Below are positions 16,738 to 25,665 of a stretch of DNA of 64,000 nt, one piece after another. The position numbers and the translations under genes are program-made. Every line of letters begins with the position of its first letter. The first letter of the stretch is position 1. Where the stretch lies: the NCBI RefSeq assembly GCF_009793335.1, contig NZ_WING01000001.1, positions 5,022,001 through 5,086,000 on the forward strand, in the 5' to 3' direction. Under the pieces are notes generated by a model. That model had not been told where the DNA came from. It saw only the letters and a list, made by a program, of their open reading frames with translations, and ran no database searches. This DNA comes from Actinomadura sp. J1-007. Lineage in GTDB: Bacteria > Actinomycetota > Actinomycetes > Streptosporangiales > Streptosporangiaceae.

Positions 16738-18363
16738 ATGCGTGCCGCACATCTGTCACAACTCTCACTGCACGACGTCACCAAGCGCTATGACGAGCGG
16801 GTCGTGCTCGACCAGGTCTCGTTCACCGTCAGGCCCGGCGAGAAGGTCGGCGTGGTCGGCGACAACGGCTCGGGGAAGTCAACGCTGCTCAAGCTGCTCG
16901 CCGGGCGCGAACGGCCCGACAACGGCGAGGTCACCGTCGTCGCGCCCGGCGGCGTCGGCTACCTCGCCCAGGCCCTGGAGGCGGCCCCCGGCGCGACCGT
17001 CCAGGACGCGGTCGACCTCGCCCTCGCCGACCTGCGCGAGCTGGAGGCCCGGATGCGGGAGGCCGAGTCCCGCCTGACCGAGGACGGGCTCGACGCGTAC
17101 GCGGCCCTGGTCGAACGCTACGAGGCCCGAGGGGGCTACGGGGCCGACGCCCGGGTCGACGTCGCGCTGCACGGGCTCGGCCTGCCGGGCCTCGAACGCG
17201 GCCGGCCCCTCGCGACGCTGTCCGGGGGCGAGCGGTCCCGGCTCGCGCTCGCCGCCACGCTCGCGGCCGACCCGGAACTGCTGCTCCTGGACGAGCCGAC
17301 CAACGACCTGGACGACCGGGCCGTGGGCTGGCTGGAGGAACGGCTGCGGGCGCACCGCGGCACGGTCGTCGCGGTCACCCACGACCGGGTGTTCCTCGAA
17401 CGGCTGACCAGCACGGTCCTGGAGGTGGAAGGAGGGAGGACGTCCCGGTACGGCGACGGCTACGACGGCTACCTCGCGGCGAAGGACGCCGAGCGGAGAC
17501 GCCGGCTGCGCGAGTACGAGGAGTGGCGCGCCGAACTCGCCCGCAACCGCCGCCTCGCCGAGAGCAACGCGGTGCGGCTGGAGGCGATCCCGCGCAAGCT
17601 GCCGTTCGCGGTCTTCGGGCACGGCGGGTTCCGGTCGCGCGGGCGCGGGCACGGGGCGATGGTCCGCATCCGCAACGCGAAGGAACGCGTCGAGCGGCTG
17701 CGCGCCGACCCCGTCCCGCCGCCGCCGGAGCCGCTGGTCTTCACCGCCCGCCCCGTCACCGCGGGCACGGTCGAGGACGCGGTCGCGGAGCTGGCGGGCG
17801 TGGTCGTCGCGGGCCGCCTCGACGTGCCGTCCCTCCGCGTCCGTTCGGGCGAACGGCTGCTCGTGACCGGCCCGAACGGGGCGGGCAAGAGCACGCTCAT
17901 GCGCGTCCTCGCCGGAGAGCTGCGGCCCGACGCGGGCTCGGTGGACGTGCGCGGACGGGTCGGGCACCTGCGGCAGGAGGAGGCGCCGTGGCCACCCGGC
18001 CTGACCGTTCCGCAGGCGTTCGCGCAGGGGCGGGAGGGCCATCCGGACGAGCATGTCGAGACGCTGCTGTCGCTCGGCCTGTTCTCCCCGCCCGACCTGC
18101 GGCTGCGCGTGGGCGAGCTGTCCTACGGGCAGCGCCGCCGGATCGAGCTGGCGCGCCTGGTGACCGACCCGGTGGACCTGCTCCTGCTGGACGAGCCCAC
18201 CAACCACCTGTCGCCCGCGCTCGTGGAGGAACTGGAGGAGGCGCTCGCCGCGTACGAGGGCGCGGTGGTGATCGTCACGCACGACCGCCGCACGCGCTCC
18301 CGCTTCACCGGCGCCCACCTGAGCCTGCGCGAGGGCCACGTGACCGCCCTCCAACCCGCCTGA
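16738..18363 (+). CDS. ABC-F ATPase, likely ribosome-protection antibiotic-resistance protein
   Basis: 541 aa from ATG 16738 (AGGGGG about 7 bases upstream; an in-frame earlier start exists but lies in the attenuator). Two ABC domains without membrane segments: Walker A GDNGSGKST near residue 43 and GPNGAGKST near 380; signatures LSGGERSRLAL and LSYGQRRRIEL; Walker B LLLLDEPTNDLDD and LLLLDEPTNHL; switch His in VTHDR twice. The interdomain linker (about residues 240-330, Arg/Glu-rich, EEWRAELARNRRLAE) is the ribosome-reaching element. Best matches by eye are the actinobacterial OleB/TlrC/Lmr-type members, not the housekeeping EttA. The drug class is unknown. The leader architecture supports antibiotic-induced expression. 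Followed by a perfect terminator hairpin. Confidence 0.9.
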   Translation: MRAAHLSQLSLHDVTKRYDERVVLDQVSFTVRPGEKVGVVGDNGSGKSTLLKLLAGRERPDNGEVTVVAPGGVGYLAQALEAAPGATVQDAVDLALADLRELEARMREAESRLTEDGLDAYAALVERYEARGGYGADARVDVALHGLGLPGLERGRPLATLSGGERSRLALAATLAADPELLLLDEPTNDLDDRAVGWLEERLRAHRGTVVAVTHDRVFLERLTSTVLEVEGGRTSRYGDGYDGYLAAKDAERRRRLREYEEWRAELARNRRLAESNAVRLEAIPRKLPFAVFGHGGFRSRGRGHGAMVRIRNAKERVERLRADPVPPPPEPLVFTARPVTAGTVEDAVAELAGVVVAGRLDVPSLRVRSGERLLVTGPNGAGKSTLMRVLAGELRPDAGSVDVRGRVGHLRQEEAPWPPGLTVPQAFAQGREGHPDEHVETLLSLGLFSPPDLRLRVGELSYGQRRRIELARLVTDPVDLLLLDEPTNHLSPALVEELEEALAAYEGAVVIVTHDRRTRSRFTGAHLSLREGHVTALQPA

Positions 18364-18365
18364 AG

Positions 18366-18404
18366 CCCGGCGCGCGCGTCCCCGCCTCCCACGCGCGCGC
18401 CGGG
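18366..18404 (+). terminator. Terminator hairpin after the ABC-F gene
   Basis: CCCGGCGCGCGCGT (18366-18379) and ACGCGCGCGCCGGG (18391-18404) form a perfect 14-bp stem with an 11-base loop, starting two bases after the stop codon. No T-run, as usual in this genome. Confidence 0.8.
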
Positions 18405-18610
18405 ACCCGGCTCGTTGAGGGACGGGAGGACGCGCGTCGCCGCGCGTTCGTCTCACAGGCCACACAAAGACACATAAACGCGTCATGCCTTGCGAACATG
18501 GCCGCGCGTTCTGCGTTCAGTGTGATTACATAAAGTTACTAGTGCCCTCCTGTGCGAGTTTCCTGCACACTGGCGGGTGAGGCTGTATCTGAGCGGAGGT
18601 CTGAGACCCG

Positions 18611-19885
18611 ATGTTGCTGAGTTTCCGGGCGGCCAACCATCGATCGCTACGGACCGAGCAACAGTTGCTACTCACTCCCGCCTACGCCGCGGACGCTCCG
18701 CCCGACCCGCCCTGGGAGGGTTTGACGGTCGCGGGCATCTTCGGCGCCAACGCCTCGGGCAAGTCCAACGTGATCGACGCGCTGGAGTACATGACCAGCA
18801 TGGTCCGCAGGTCGTTCCGTGAGAGCGAGCCCGGCGGCGGCATCGAGCGCTACCCGTTCGCCTTGGATCCCGCGATGGCGGACGAGCCGTCGTCCTTCGT
18901 CGTGGACGTGCTGATCGACAACGTTCGCTACACGTACGGGTTCGCCCTGGACGACGTCCGGATCCTCGAAGAGTGGATGTTCAGCTATCCGAAGAAGAGG
19001 CGCCGGATCATCTTCCAGCGGCGCGGGGACGAATACACCTACGGTGACCATTCACCAGAGGCGATGCGCCAGGCGGAGCAACTCACCGAGCCCAACGTGC
19101 TGTTCCTGTCGGTGGGGGTCAGGTCCAAACAGCGTGTGCTGCTCCCCGTGTACTCATGGTTCCAAGACATCGAGTGGCGCACTTCGAGAGACATCGAATT
19201 CCGGTTCCTTTCGAGGGAACGCTGGTCTCCGGAGATCAGCCTGGACCGCCTCACCGACCTGCTGCGCGCCGCGGACACCGGAATCGAGGGCGCGGTGCTG
19301 GTCGACGAGTCCGAGGCGGAGTACTCCGCGCGCGTGGGCTCCCAACGCCGCAGAACGATGGAGGGAGCGGACCCGCCGCGCCGCAAGCGGCTCTACTTCC
19401 AGCACCGGGGCGCGGACGGGACGGCGGCGTTGAGCCTCAAGGAGCAGTCGACGGGGACGCAGTCGCTGTACCGGCTGGCCCGTCCCGCGTTCGTGGCGCT
19501 CGACAGGGGCACTCCCTTCGTGGTCGACGAGATCGATTCCAGCCTGCACCCGTTCCTGACGGCGCAGCTCATCAGGCTCTTCCGGGACCCGGCCACCAAC
19601 CCGCGGGGCGCGCAACTGGTCTTCACCAGCCACGACGTGTCGCTGCTGGGCCGGATCCAGGGTGAGGAGATCCTGCGGCGCGACCACATCTGGTTCACGG
19701 AGAAGGACGACTGCGGGGCCACCGAACTGTTCCCCGTGTCGGAGTTCAAGCCGCGTCGGGACGAGAACCGTGAACGCCGGTACCTCGCGGGCAGGTACGG
19801 GGCCGTCCCGGTGGTCAACGACGAACTGTTCGTGGCCGCGCTCGCCTCCCGCGAGGACTCCGGCGATGTCGCCGAGAACTCCTAA
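18611..19885 (+). CDS. RloA-like AAA/SMC-type ATPase of an abortive-infection pair (AbiLi-like)
   Basis: 424 aa starting MLLSFRAANHRSLR, the usual opening of COG1106 ATPases. Walker A GANASGKS at residues 45-52. SMC/ABC-like signature KEQSTGTQSLYRLA, Walker B FVVDEIDSSLHP, and TSHDVSLLG late in the chain. The RBS GGAGG is 11 bases from ATG. The 200-base upstream gap contains a distinctly AT-richer patch (18465-18545) that probably holds the promoter and marks a compositional change from the ABC-F gene. Its stop overlaps the following RloB gene by 20 bases. RloA/RloB and AbiLi/AbiLii pairs are known as phage-exclusion modules near restriction loci; defence here is inferred from family and pairing. 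Confidence 0.85.
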   Translation: MLLSFRAANHRSLRTEQQLLLTPAYAADAPPDPPWEGLTVAGIFGANASGKSNVIDALEYMTSMVRRSFRESEPGGGIERYPFALDPAMADEPSSFVVDVLIDNVRYTYGFALDDVRILEEWMFSYPKKRRRIIFQRRGDEYTYGDHSPEAMRQAEQLTEPNVLFLSVGVRSKQRVLLPVYSWFQDIEWRTSRDIEFRFLSRERWSPEISLDRLTDLLRAADTGIEGAVLVDESEAEYSARVGSQRRRTMEGADPPRRKRLYFQHRGADGTAALSLKEQSTGTQSLYRLARPAFVALDRGTPFVVDEIDSSLHPFLTAQLIRLFRDPATNPRGAQLVFTSHDVSLLGRIQGEEILRRDHIWFTEKDDCGATELFPVSEFKPRRDENRERRYLAGRYGAVPVVNDELFVAALASREDSGDVAENS

Positions 19886-20489
19886 GCCGAGCGGGCGCCC
19901 GACCCGGCCGCCGGCGTTCGACACCCAGACCGACCTGCGCCGCAGGCCGAGCGGCTCGCGTTCGGAACGGGGGAGCTTCCTGATCCTCTGCGAGGGGAAG
20001 ACGGAGAAGCTCTACTTCACCGGGATGCGGTCGCGGCGCGGGCCCCAGCTCGCCGTCGACGTACCCGAGCGGGACCACCGCGGGATCGTCCAGGAGGCCA
20101 TCGGCCGTCGCACCGCCGAGTACGACGAGGTCTGGTGCGTGCTCGACACCGAACTCGACGCGGCGCTGGCGGACGATCTGATCGCCGATGCGGAGAAAGG
20201 CGGGGTCGAGCTCGCGCTGTCCACGCCGTGTTTCGAGGTCTGGCTGATCCTGCACCTGGACGGGTGCGCGAGGCCCTTCCAGACGGCGGACGAGGCCAAG
20301 AAGAAGCTGAGCCGTATGCTTCCCGACTGGAACGAGTCGGAGACGAGGTACTCCGACTTCAAGAAGGGCGTCTCCCAGGCGTGCGACAGAGCGCGCCGCC
20401 TGGATGCGGGCACTGACGACCACATGCGCAACCCCTCGACCGGCGTCTGGCGCCTCGTCGAACGGATCCTCGCGCGCCCGTCCAGATAG
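19866..20489 (+). CDS. RloB-family protein (AbiLii-like, TOPRIM-related effector)
   Basis: 207 aa from ATG 19866, inside the RloA end, GAGG 8 bases upstream. After a Pro/Arg-rich start (about 1-38) the conserved core reads FLILCEGKTEKLYF (the acidic Glu near residue 45), then VWCVLDTELD and STPCFEVWLILH, the standard RloB signatures. C-terminal helices include YSDFKKGVSQACDRARRL. The EGKTE and DTE acidic positions resemble TOPRIM metal ligands, so nuclease activity is a reasonable inference. Tight overlap implies translational coupling with the ATPase, as expected for a sensor-effector pair. Confidence 0.87.
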   Translation: MSPRTPKPSGRPTRPPAFDTQTDLRRRPSGSRSERGSFLILCEGKTEKLYFTGMRSRRGPQLAVDVPERDHRGIVQEAIGRRTAEYDEVWCVLDTELDAALADDLIADAEKGGVELALSTPCFEVWLILHLDGCARPFQTADEAKKKLSRMLPDWNESETRYSDFKKGVSQACDRARRLDAGTDDHMRNPSTGVWRLVERILARPSR

Positions 20490-20624
20490 CGGGTCAAGGC
20501 GCTACGGGGTTCCGCCCCTGGTGGCGGCGCGGTGAGAGCAGGGCAGTGGTGGGCCTGCCCTGTCGGCCGCGGCCGTCGTTCCGCCCGCGGTCGACGGGGT
20601 GGGGCACCCGCGCCGGGGCGTGGG

Positions 20625-21074
20625 TCAGTCGGCTATGAGGTGGGTGGTTGGGGTGCCTCGGCGGTTGGGGGTGCGTTCGCGTTGGCGGCGGATGGTGTAG
20701 GTGCCGGGGGCGATGCCGGTGCCGCCGTGTTCGGGGTGGATGAGGTAGGCGGGGGCGGTGGTGGTCAGGATGCCGAGGGCGAGGCGTTCGGCGTCGATGA
20801 CGTCGGTGGTCCAGGTGCAGGTGCCGGGGTCGGCGACCAGGGTGTGGGGGTTGCCGCCCGCGGCGCCGCGGAGCAGTTCGACGCCGCCCGGCGGGACGGG
20901 GCGGCGGCGGGCCGCGGCCGCCTCGCGGACGTCGTCCAGCAGGTCCAGGGGGACGACGATCAGGTCGCCCTGGGCCTGGAGGCCGTCGACGACCGGGACG
21001 GCCACCTGGCGTTCGAGGTGGTCGAGGACGTCGAGTCCGGTGCGTTCGGTCAGTTCGGCGAGGGTCATCGTCAT
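20625..21074 (-). CDS. Conserved hypothetical protein encoded beside DUF6745
   Basis: 149 aa from ATG 21074, preferred because AGGTGA lies 6 bases upstream; GTG 21083 adds three residues. No motif I recognise. The N-terminus (MTMTLAELTERTGLDVLDHL) looks helical. The C-terminal half, with GILTTTAPAYLIHPEHGGTG and APGTYTIRRQRE, looks like a small beta-fold with a conserved HPEHG. It begins about 10 bases after the DUF6745 stop, so the two are an operon, a pairing I recall as recurrent in actinomycetes. Function unknown. The region 20490-20624 before its end holds only GC-rich filler. Confidence 0.6.
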   Translation of the reverse strand: MTMTLAELTERTGLDVLDHLERQVAVPVVDGLQAQGDLIVVPLDLLDDVREAAAARRRPVPPGGVELLRGAAGGNPHTLVADPGTCTWTTDVIDAERLALGILTTTAPAYLIHPEHGGTGIAPGTYTIRRQRERTPNRRGTPTTHLIAD

Positions 21075-21083
21075 GGGCTTCAC

Positions 21084-22336
21084 CTAGGTGCGTCGCTGGA
21101 GTGCGGAGTACTGGGCGCCGGTCAGGCCGTACGACCAGCCGGCGGCGGAGACGGGGTCGGCGATGGCGGCGGGGACGCTGAGGCCGTAGCGGCGGCGGGT
21201 CCCGTCGCGTTCGACGGAGCCGTTGACGGCCAGCAGGACGCGCGTCGCGCCGCCCCACAGGCGGGCGGGCATGTCGTAGAGGCGGAGCTCGCAGCCGGGG
21301 TTGCCGGGGTCGGGCGCGGTCGAGACCAGGTCCAGCCCGGCGCGTTCGATGTAGACGTCCCAGCCGATGCGCTCGATCGCGCAGCGGCGGACCTCGGCGT
21401 TGGGCTCGGCGACGATCCGGTCCACGGTCGGCTCGGCGACGACCCACTCGGGCACGCGGGTGCCGTGCCAGGAGTGCACGCCCCAGCCGTCCGCGTAACG
21501 GATCGCGTGCCCCTTGCCCGAGTGCGGGCGGATCTCGCCGTGCACGCTCCCGAGGACGGGCTCGGTGTGGACGGCGACGGGGCGCTCGGAGACGACGCAG
21601 ACGTCCTCGCGCGGCCACCACCAGCCGCACGCCCCGGCGATCGCCGCCCAGACGTCGAGCTGCTCGTTCTGGAGGGAGGTGTAGGCGCGGCCGAGCGCGC
21701 GGCGGATCTGGTGGTTGCCGATCCAGTGCGCGTCGTGCTGGCCGTACCAGGTGAGTCCGGGCGTGTGCTCGGAGGCGAGCGCGGCGCGCAGCGGGCCCCC
21801 GAGCGCCTCGTGAACGGAGCCGTTCAGCGAGTCCTCGACCGTTGCGCGCAGCACCTCTTCGAGGCTGAGCCCTTCGCGCAGGGACTCCTGCGGCGGGAAC
21901 GACCCGATCGTGCGCGTCGCCGGATGGAACGGCCACCGCGCCATGAGCCCGCGGCGGCGCGTGCGGGCGTCCAGGCCGCTGCGGAGCGAGGACGTGAGCG
22001 ACGCCAGCCGGGCGGCGAACGGCCAGTCGGAGCCGAGGACGGGCGCCGTCGCCGCCCTGAGCCGGAGCGGCTCGCGGGAACGGCCCGGCAGGGTCGCCGC
22101 GTGCGGTGACTCGACCCAGACGAAACGGGCGGGCTCTGGCCCGCCATCTCGTACAGGGCGCTGATGGCGGATTCGGCGGTGGGACGGTCGGCGGGCAGCG
22201 TGCACAGGGCCTTGCCCAGCCATTCACCGCGGAGTTCGATCGCCCGGTCCAGGAGGACGCGGGGGTCTTCGATGGTCCGCCGTCCGGGGGGACGGCGCTT
22301 GGCGGAGTGCGCGCTTAGCGCGCTCGACCCGCTCAC
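21084..22336 (-). pseudogene. DUF6745-containing protein with one -1 frameshift
   Basis: The C-terminal 350 residues are continuous and carry the DUF6745 signature: ACGWWWPREDVCVVSERP, GWGVHSWHGTRVPEWVV, AEPNAEVRRCAIERIGWD, ending LTGAQYSALQRRT. The N-terminus (EDPRVLLDRAIELRGEWLGK, then ESAISALYEMAGQ) lies in another frame. One extra base in the G3 run at 22131-22133 (C3 on the coding strand) joins them as GQSPARFVWVESP. The start near 22336 (GTG) is uncertain and has no good RBS. The function of DUF6745 is unknown. Probably an intact gene with a sequence error. Confidence 0.6.
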
Positions 22337-22485
22337 CGGAGGACGGCGGGGTCACCCTTTCCAACGATCATGGCGCCGATCGTGGCAGCACGGGCGGCCC
22401 CCCGCAACCCCTTTTCCGGCGGTCCCGGCCCGCGCGCAAGCCCGTCATCGGGCTGGCGGAGGCGCGGGCCGGGCGGGGACGGCGG

Positions 22486-22919
22486 TCAGCAGCTCTTGGG
22501 GAGGTGACCTTGATGACCCAGTTCCAGATCTTCTTCTTGCCCTTGGTGCGGGGGTTGACCGTCAGGCACTTGTACTCGCCCGCGCGGACCCCGTTGGAGG
22601 CGAACTGGTCGGCGAGGTACGCCTTGATCTTGCGCTTCTGCTTGCAGTGGTTGTTGAAGTAGATGGTCGTGGAGTCCAGGCCCGGGTCCCAGGAGACGTT
22701 GAGGTTGCGGCCCTTCGGGCTGGAGCACTTGAACGACTTGTAGTGGTACGACTCCGTGCCCGCCGGGGAGGCGGGCGCGGCCTTCGCGGCGGGCGCCGCC
22801 GGCGCGCTCTCCGCGGCGTTCGCGGCCGGGACGGTGAGGAGCATGGCCGCCGCTCCGGCGCCGGCGACGGCGGGGGCGAGCCTCTTCATGGACGCGGTGA
22901 AGTCGGTGTGGTTCGGCAT
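22486..22919 (-). CDS. Small secreted Cys-containing protein, C-terminus restored by one base
   Basis: About 144 aa. ATG 22919 (or 22889, MKRLAPAV) starts a signal peptide with an AGAGAAAMLLTVPAANA core and cleavage after ANA. The mature part is an Ala/Pro linker, then a compact domain: SYHYKSFKCSSPKGRNL, TTIYFNNHCKQKRKIK, GEYKCLTVNP and KIWNWVIKVT. In the raw frame the end runs on for about 35 unlikely residues. Adding one base to the G4 run at 22498-22501 gives the ending PKSC, providing a fourth Cys and so two possible disulfides. The family is unknown. The gene is a single cistron, divergent from the esterase gene. Confidence 0.55.
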
Positions 22920-23141
22920 GGCGCCACGATGGCAACGGCCGGGCCCGGAACCCAAGCGATCTTTGTCCAGCGGACGTCCAGGTTTCGCCGGACAAATGGA
23001 CGCGCAGCTCAGCAGGGAGGTCCGGCGGCGGGACGGAACGAGGCGGCGGCGCGCGACGGGCGTCGGGGCGGTGCGCCGGACCCGCGGACGCGGCCCTGGA
23101 GAACCGGTCGATACCGGTCTTATTGCATTGGGTGACAATAC

Positions 23142-23171
23142 TTGTGGACGGGACGGGTGGGACAGTAGCGT
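23142..23171 (+). promoter_or_regulatory. Candidate promoter of the esterase gene
   Basis: TTGTGG (23142-23147), an 18-base spacer, TAGCGT (23166-23171). The same TAGCGTCC element appears at 25628-25635 upstream of the S1 protease, hinting at shared promoter chemistry. It lies about 77 bases before the ATG. Confidence 0.4.
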
Positions 23172-23247
23172 CCTTTGCTTACATGGGGAGCACCATGGGG
23201 AGTGCCAGGCCGGGGGCGCCCGGCCGCCGCGTTGGCTGGGAGTACCG

Positions 23248-24508
23248 ATGAAGAAGCGCACCGACAGGATGATCGCCGTTGGAGGCGTGGCCGCCAGCGC
23301 GGTCCTGCTGCCGGGGATCATGGTCGTCCTGGCGCAGACCGGGATCGGCACCTCCTCGCACCACCGCAAGCCCGGCGCGACGGAGTCGCCCGCCGGCGCG
23401 GAGCTGTCCGGGGGCGACCCCGTCGCGCAGCCGTCGATCCCCTACACGCCGTACCCGTCCTCGACGAAGAAGCCGAAGACCGGCGGCAGTTACCCGTTCG
23501 GCAGCGGGCCGGCCACCCCCGCCCCGTCCGACCCCGACCGCGACCCGGGCTCGCACGGCAAGAAGCCGCACATGCCCAAGGGCTCGAAGTCGGTGCGCAA
23601 CAGCTACCGCAAGGCCGACGACGGCGCCAAGATCACGGCGGTGAAGAAGACCGGGACGCGGCAGTACGACGTCTCGATCGCGACGCCCGCGCTCGGCAAG
23701 ACGGTGAAGACGCGCGTGCTGGTCCCGAAGAGCTGGAAGGCGGGCTCCAAGCGGAGCTGGCCCGTCGTGTACGCCTACCACGGCGGCGAGAACACCTACA
23801 CCTCGTGGACCAAGGACTCCAACATCGAGTCGGTCGCCGCCCCCTACGACGTGATGGTCGTGATGCCCGAGGGCGGCTGGCGCGGCTCGTACACCAACTG
23901 GTGGAACGGCGGCAGAGGCGGCATCCCGGCGTGGGAGACGTTCCACACCAGCGAGGTCGTCCAGCTCATGGAGCGCAACTTCCACGCCGGCACGTCCCGG
24001 GCCGCGATCGGGCTCTCGTCCGGCGGCCAGGGCTCCATCACCTACGCCGAACGGCACCCGGGGCTGTTCAGGTACGCCGCGTCCTACAGCGGGGCGCTCA
24101 ACATCACCGCGCCCGGGATGCCGACCGCGCTGATGATGATGAACAACTCCCCGGCATCAACCCCAACGACATCTGGGGCAACCCCGCGACCGACCGCGCC
24201 AACTGGGCCGCGCACGACGCGACCGTCAACGTCGGCAAGCTCCGCGGCGTCGGGGTGTACGTCTCGTCCGGCGACGGGCGTCCGGGCCGCTACGACGACC
24301 CCAACAAGCCGCCCTACGACGCGGGGCGCGTCGGAGAGCAGCTCGCGGGCATGATGAACCGCAACTTCGTGAGCGCCGCCAAGAAGGCGGGCGTCCCCAT
24401 CACCGCCAGCCTCTACGGCGCGGGCACCCACCGGTGGGCGTACTGGATCCCGAGCTGGCCAAGAGCTGGCCCAAGATCACCGCCGCCATCGGAGCCCGCA
24501 GGCGCTGA
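23248..24508 (+). pseudogene. Secreted esterase D / antigen-85-like hydrolase, two -1 frameshifts
   Basis: ATG 23248 with GGGAG 7 bases upstream. A signal-anchor (about residues 9-30), then a Pro/Ser/Lys linker to about residue 125, then an esterase domain: SWPVVYAYHGGENTYTSW, VVMPEGGWRGSYTNWW, and the nucleophile elbow GLSSGGQGS. After NNSP the frame breaks. Adding one C to the C4 run at 24149-24152 restores GINPNDIWGNP and the following domain, and one C at 24449-24451 restores WAYWIPELAKSW to the stop TGA 24506-24508. The late GTHRW provides the probable catalytic His. With corrections it is a complete secreted acyl-esterase or acyltransferase. Confidence 0.72.
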
Positions 24509-24585
24509 CCCACCGCCGAGCCGCCGCCGAGCCGCCGCTCCGCGAGGCGGGGGATTCCGGTCGGGTTCGCAACGGGCAATATGGA

Positions 24586-25422
24586 GTGGTGACTCAGGAG
24601 CTGCTGGCGGACCTCGTCGCCGAGGGCGGCGCGGTCGTGCTCAGCGGCGCCGGGCTGTCCACCGAGTCGGGCATCCCCGACTACCGGGGCGAGACGGGGC
24701 GCCGGCGCCGGGGCGAGCCGATGACCTACCAGGCGTTCGTCGGGAGCGAGGCGGCGCGCCGCCGCTACTGGGCGCGCAGCCACGTCGGGTGGCGGCACGT
24801 GACGGGCGCCGCGCCGAACGACGGGCACCGCGCGGTGGCCGAGCTCCAGCGGCGCGGGCTGGTCTCCGGGATCATCACCCAGAACGTGGACGGACTGCAC
24901 CAGGCCGCCGGGGCGCGCGACGTCGTGGAGCTGCACGGCGGGCTGGACCGCGTCGTGTGCCTCGGCTGCGGGCGGCGCACGTCCCGCGAGGCGCTCGACC
25001 GGCGGCTGCGCGCCGCCAACCCCGGCTGGGACGCCGCGACCGACGCGATCAACCCCGACGGCGACGCGGTGCTGCCGGACGAACGGGTCGAGGCGTTCGC
25101 GATCGTCGGCTGCGAGGACTGCGGCGGCGTCCTCAAGCCCGACGTGGTCTTCTTCGGGGAGAACGTGCCGCCCGCCCGCGTCCGCCACTGCTACGCGCTG
25201 ACCGGGGCCGCGAACCTGCTGCTGGTCCTCGGGTCGTCCCTCACGGTGATGTCGGGGCTGCGGTTCGTGCGGCGGGCCGCCGAGGCGGGGATCCCGGTGG
25301 CGATCGTCAACCGCGGCGCGACGCGCGGCGACGGGCACGCGCTGCTGCGGCTCGACGCCCCTCTCGGCGCCGCGCTCACCGATCTGCTTTCGACGCTGGA
25401 CGCCGCCGGGCAGCCTGCCTGA
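24586..25422 (+). CDS. Sir2-family NAD-dependent protein deacylase (sirtuin)
   Basis: 278 aa. GTG 24586 or 24589. CAATAT at 24579-24584 just before the start suggests a leaderless mRNA, since no RBS is seen. Sirtuin motifs are complete: GAGLSTESGIPDYRG (NAD), TQNVDGLHQAAG, catalytic His in VELHGGLD, four zinc Cys in CLGCGRR and CEDCGG, KPDVVFFGENVP, and GSSLTVMSGL. The 50-residue insertion around the zinc module is typical of class II/SIRT4-like bacterial sirtuins. It is expected to remove acyl groups from protein lysines using NAD. Stands alone between the esterase and the protease genes. Confidence 0.93.
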   Translation: MVTQELLADLVAEGGAVVLSGAGLSTESGIPDYRGETGRRRRGEPMTYQAFVGSEAARRRYWARSHVGWRHVTGAAPNDGHRAVAELQRRGLVSGIITQNVDGLHQAAGARDVVELHGGLDRVVCLGCGRRTSREALDRRLRAANPGWDAATDAINPDGDAVLPDERVEAFAIVGCEDCGGVLKPDVVFFGENVPPARVRHCYALTGAANLLLVLGSSLTVMSGLRFVRRAAEAGIPVAIVNRGATRGDGHALLRLDAPLGAALTDLLSTLDAAGQPA

Positions 25423-25665
25423 TTCAGTTATTTCAACGGCGCCCGCGCGCATGTCAAAAAACAGGCCGACCGTTCAGAACGGCGTAATGCCGAAGGCGTC
25501 GGCGCAGGTCGGGGACCGGCGCGTTTCTAGCGGGTGACCGCGGGTTCCCCTTGCCGCCATTCGGCGTTTGCCGTCGTCGGCGGGGCTGGTCGATAGTCGG
25601 TGCTGACCGGCAGGGCCCTGCGGTCGGTAGCGTCCCCCGCATTCCCGTGAAAGGGATACCCGCTG

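Noticed and set aside
23248..24508. True decay of the esterase gene
   Set aside because: Both breaks are single missing C's in C runs and the downstream frames keep the family motifs, which fits sequence error better than a decayed gene. The pseudogene type records only the raw interruption.
25470..25482. CCGTTCAGAACGG palindrome after the sirtuin gene as an operator
   Set aside because: Only 13 bp, single copy, not adjacent to a convincing promoter. It may be part of a weak terminator.
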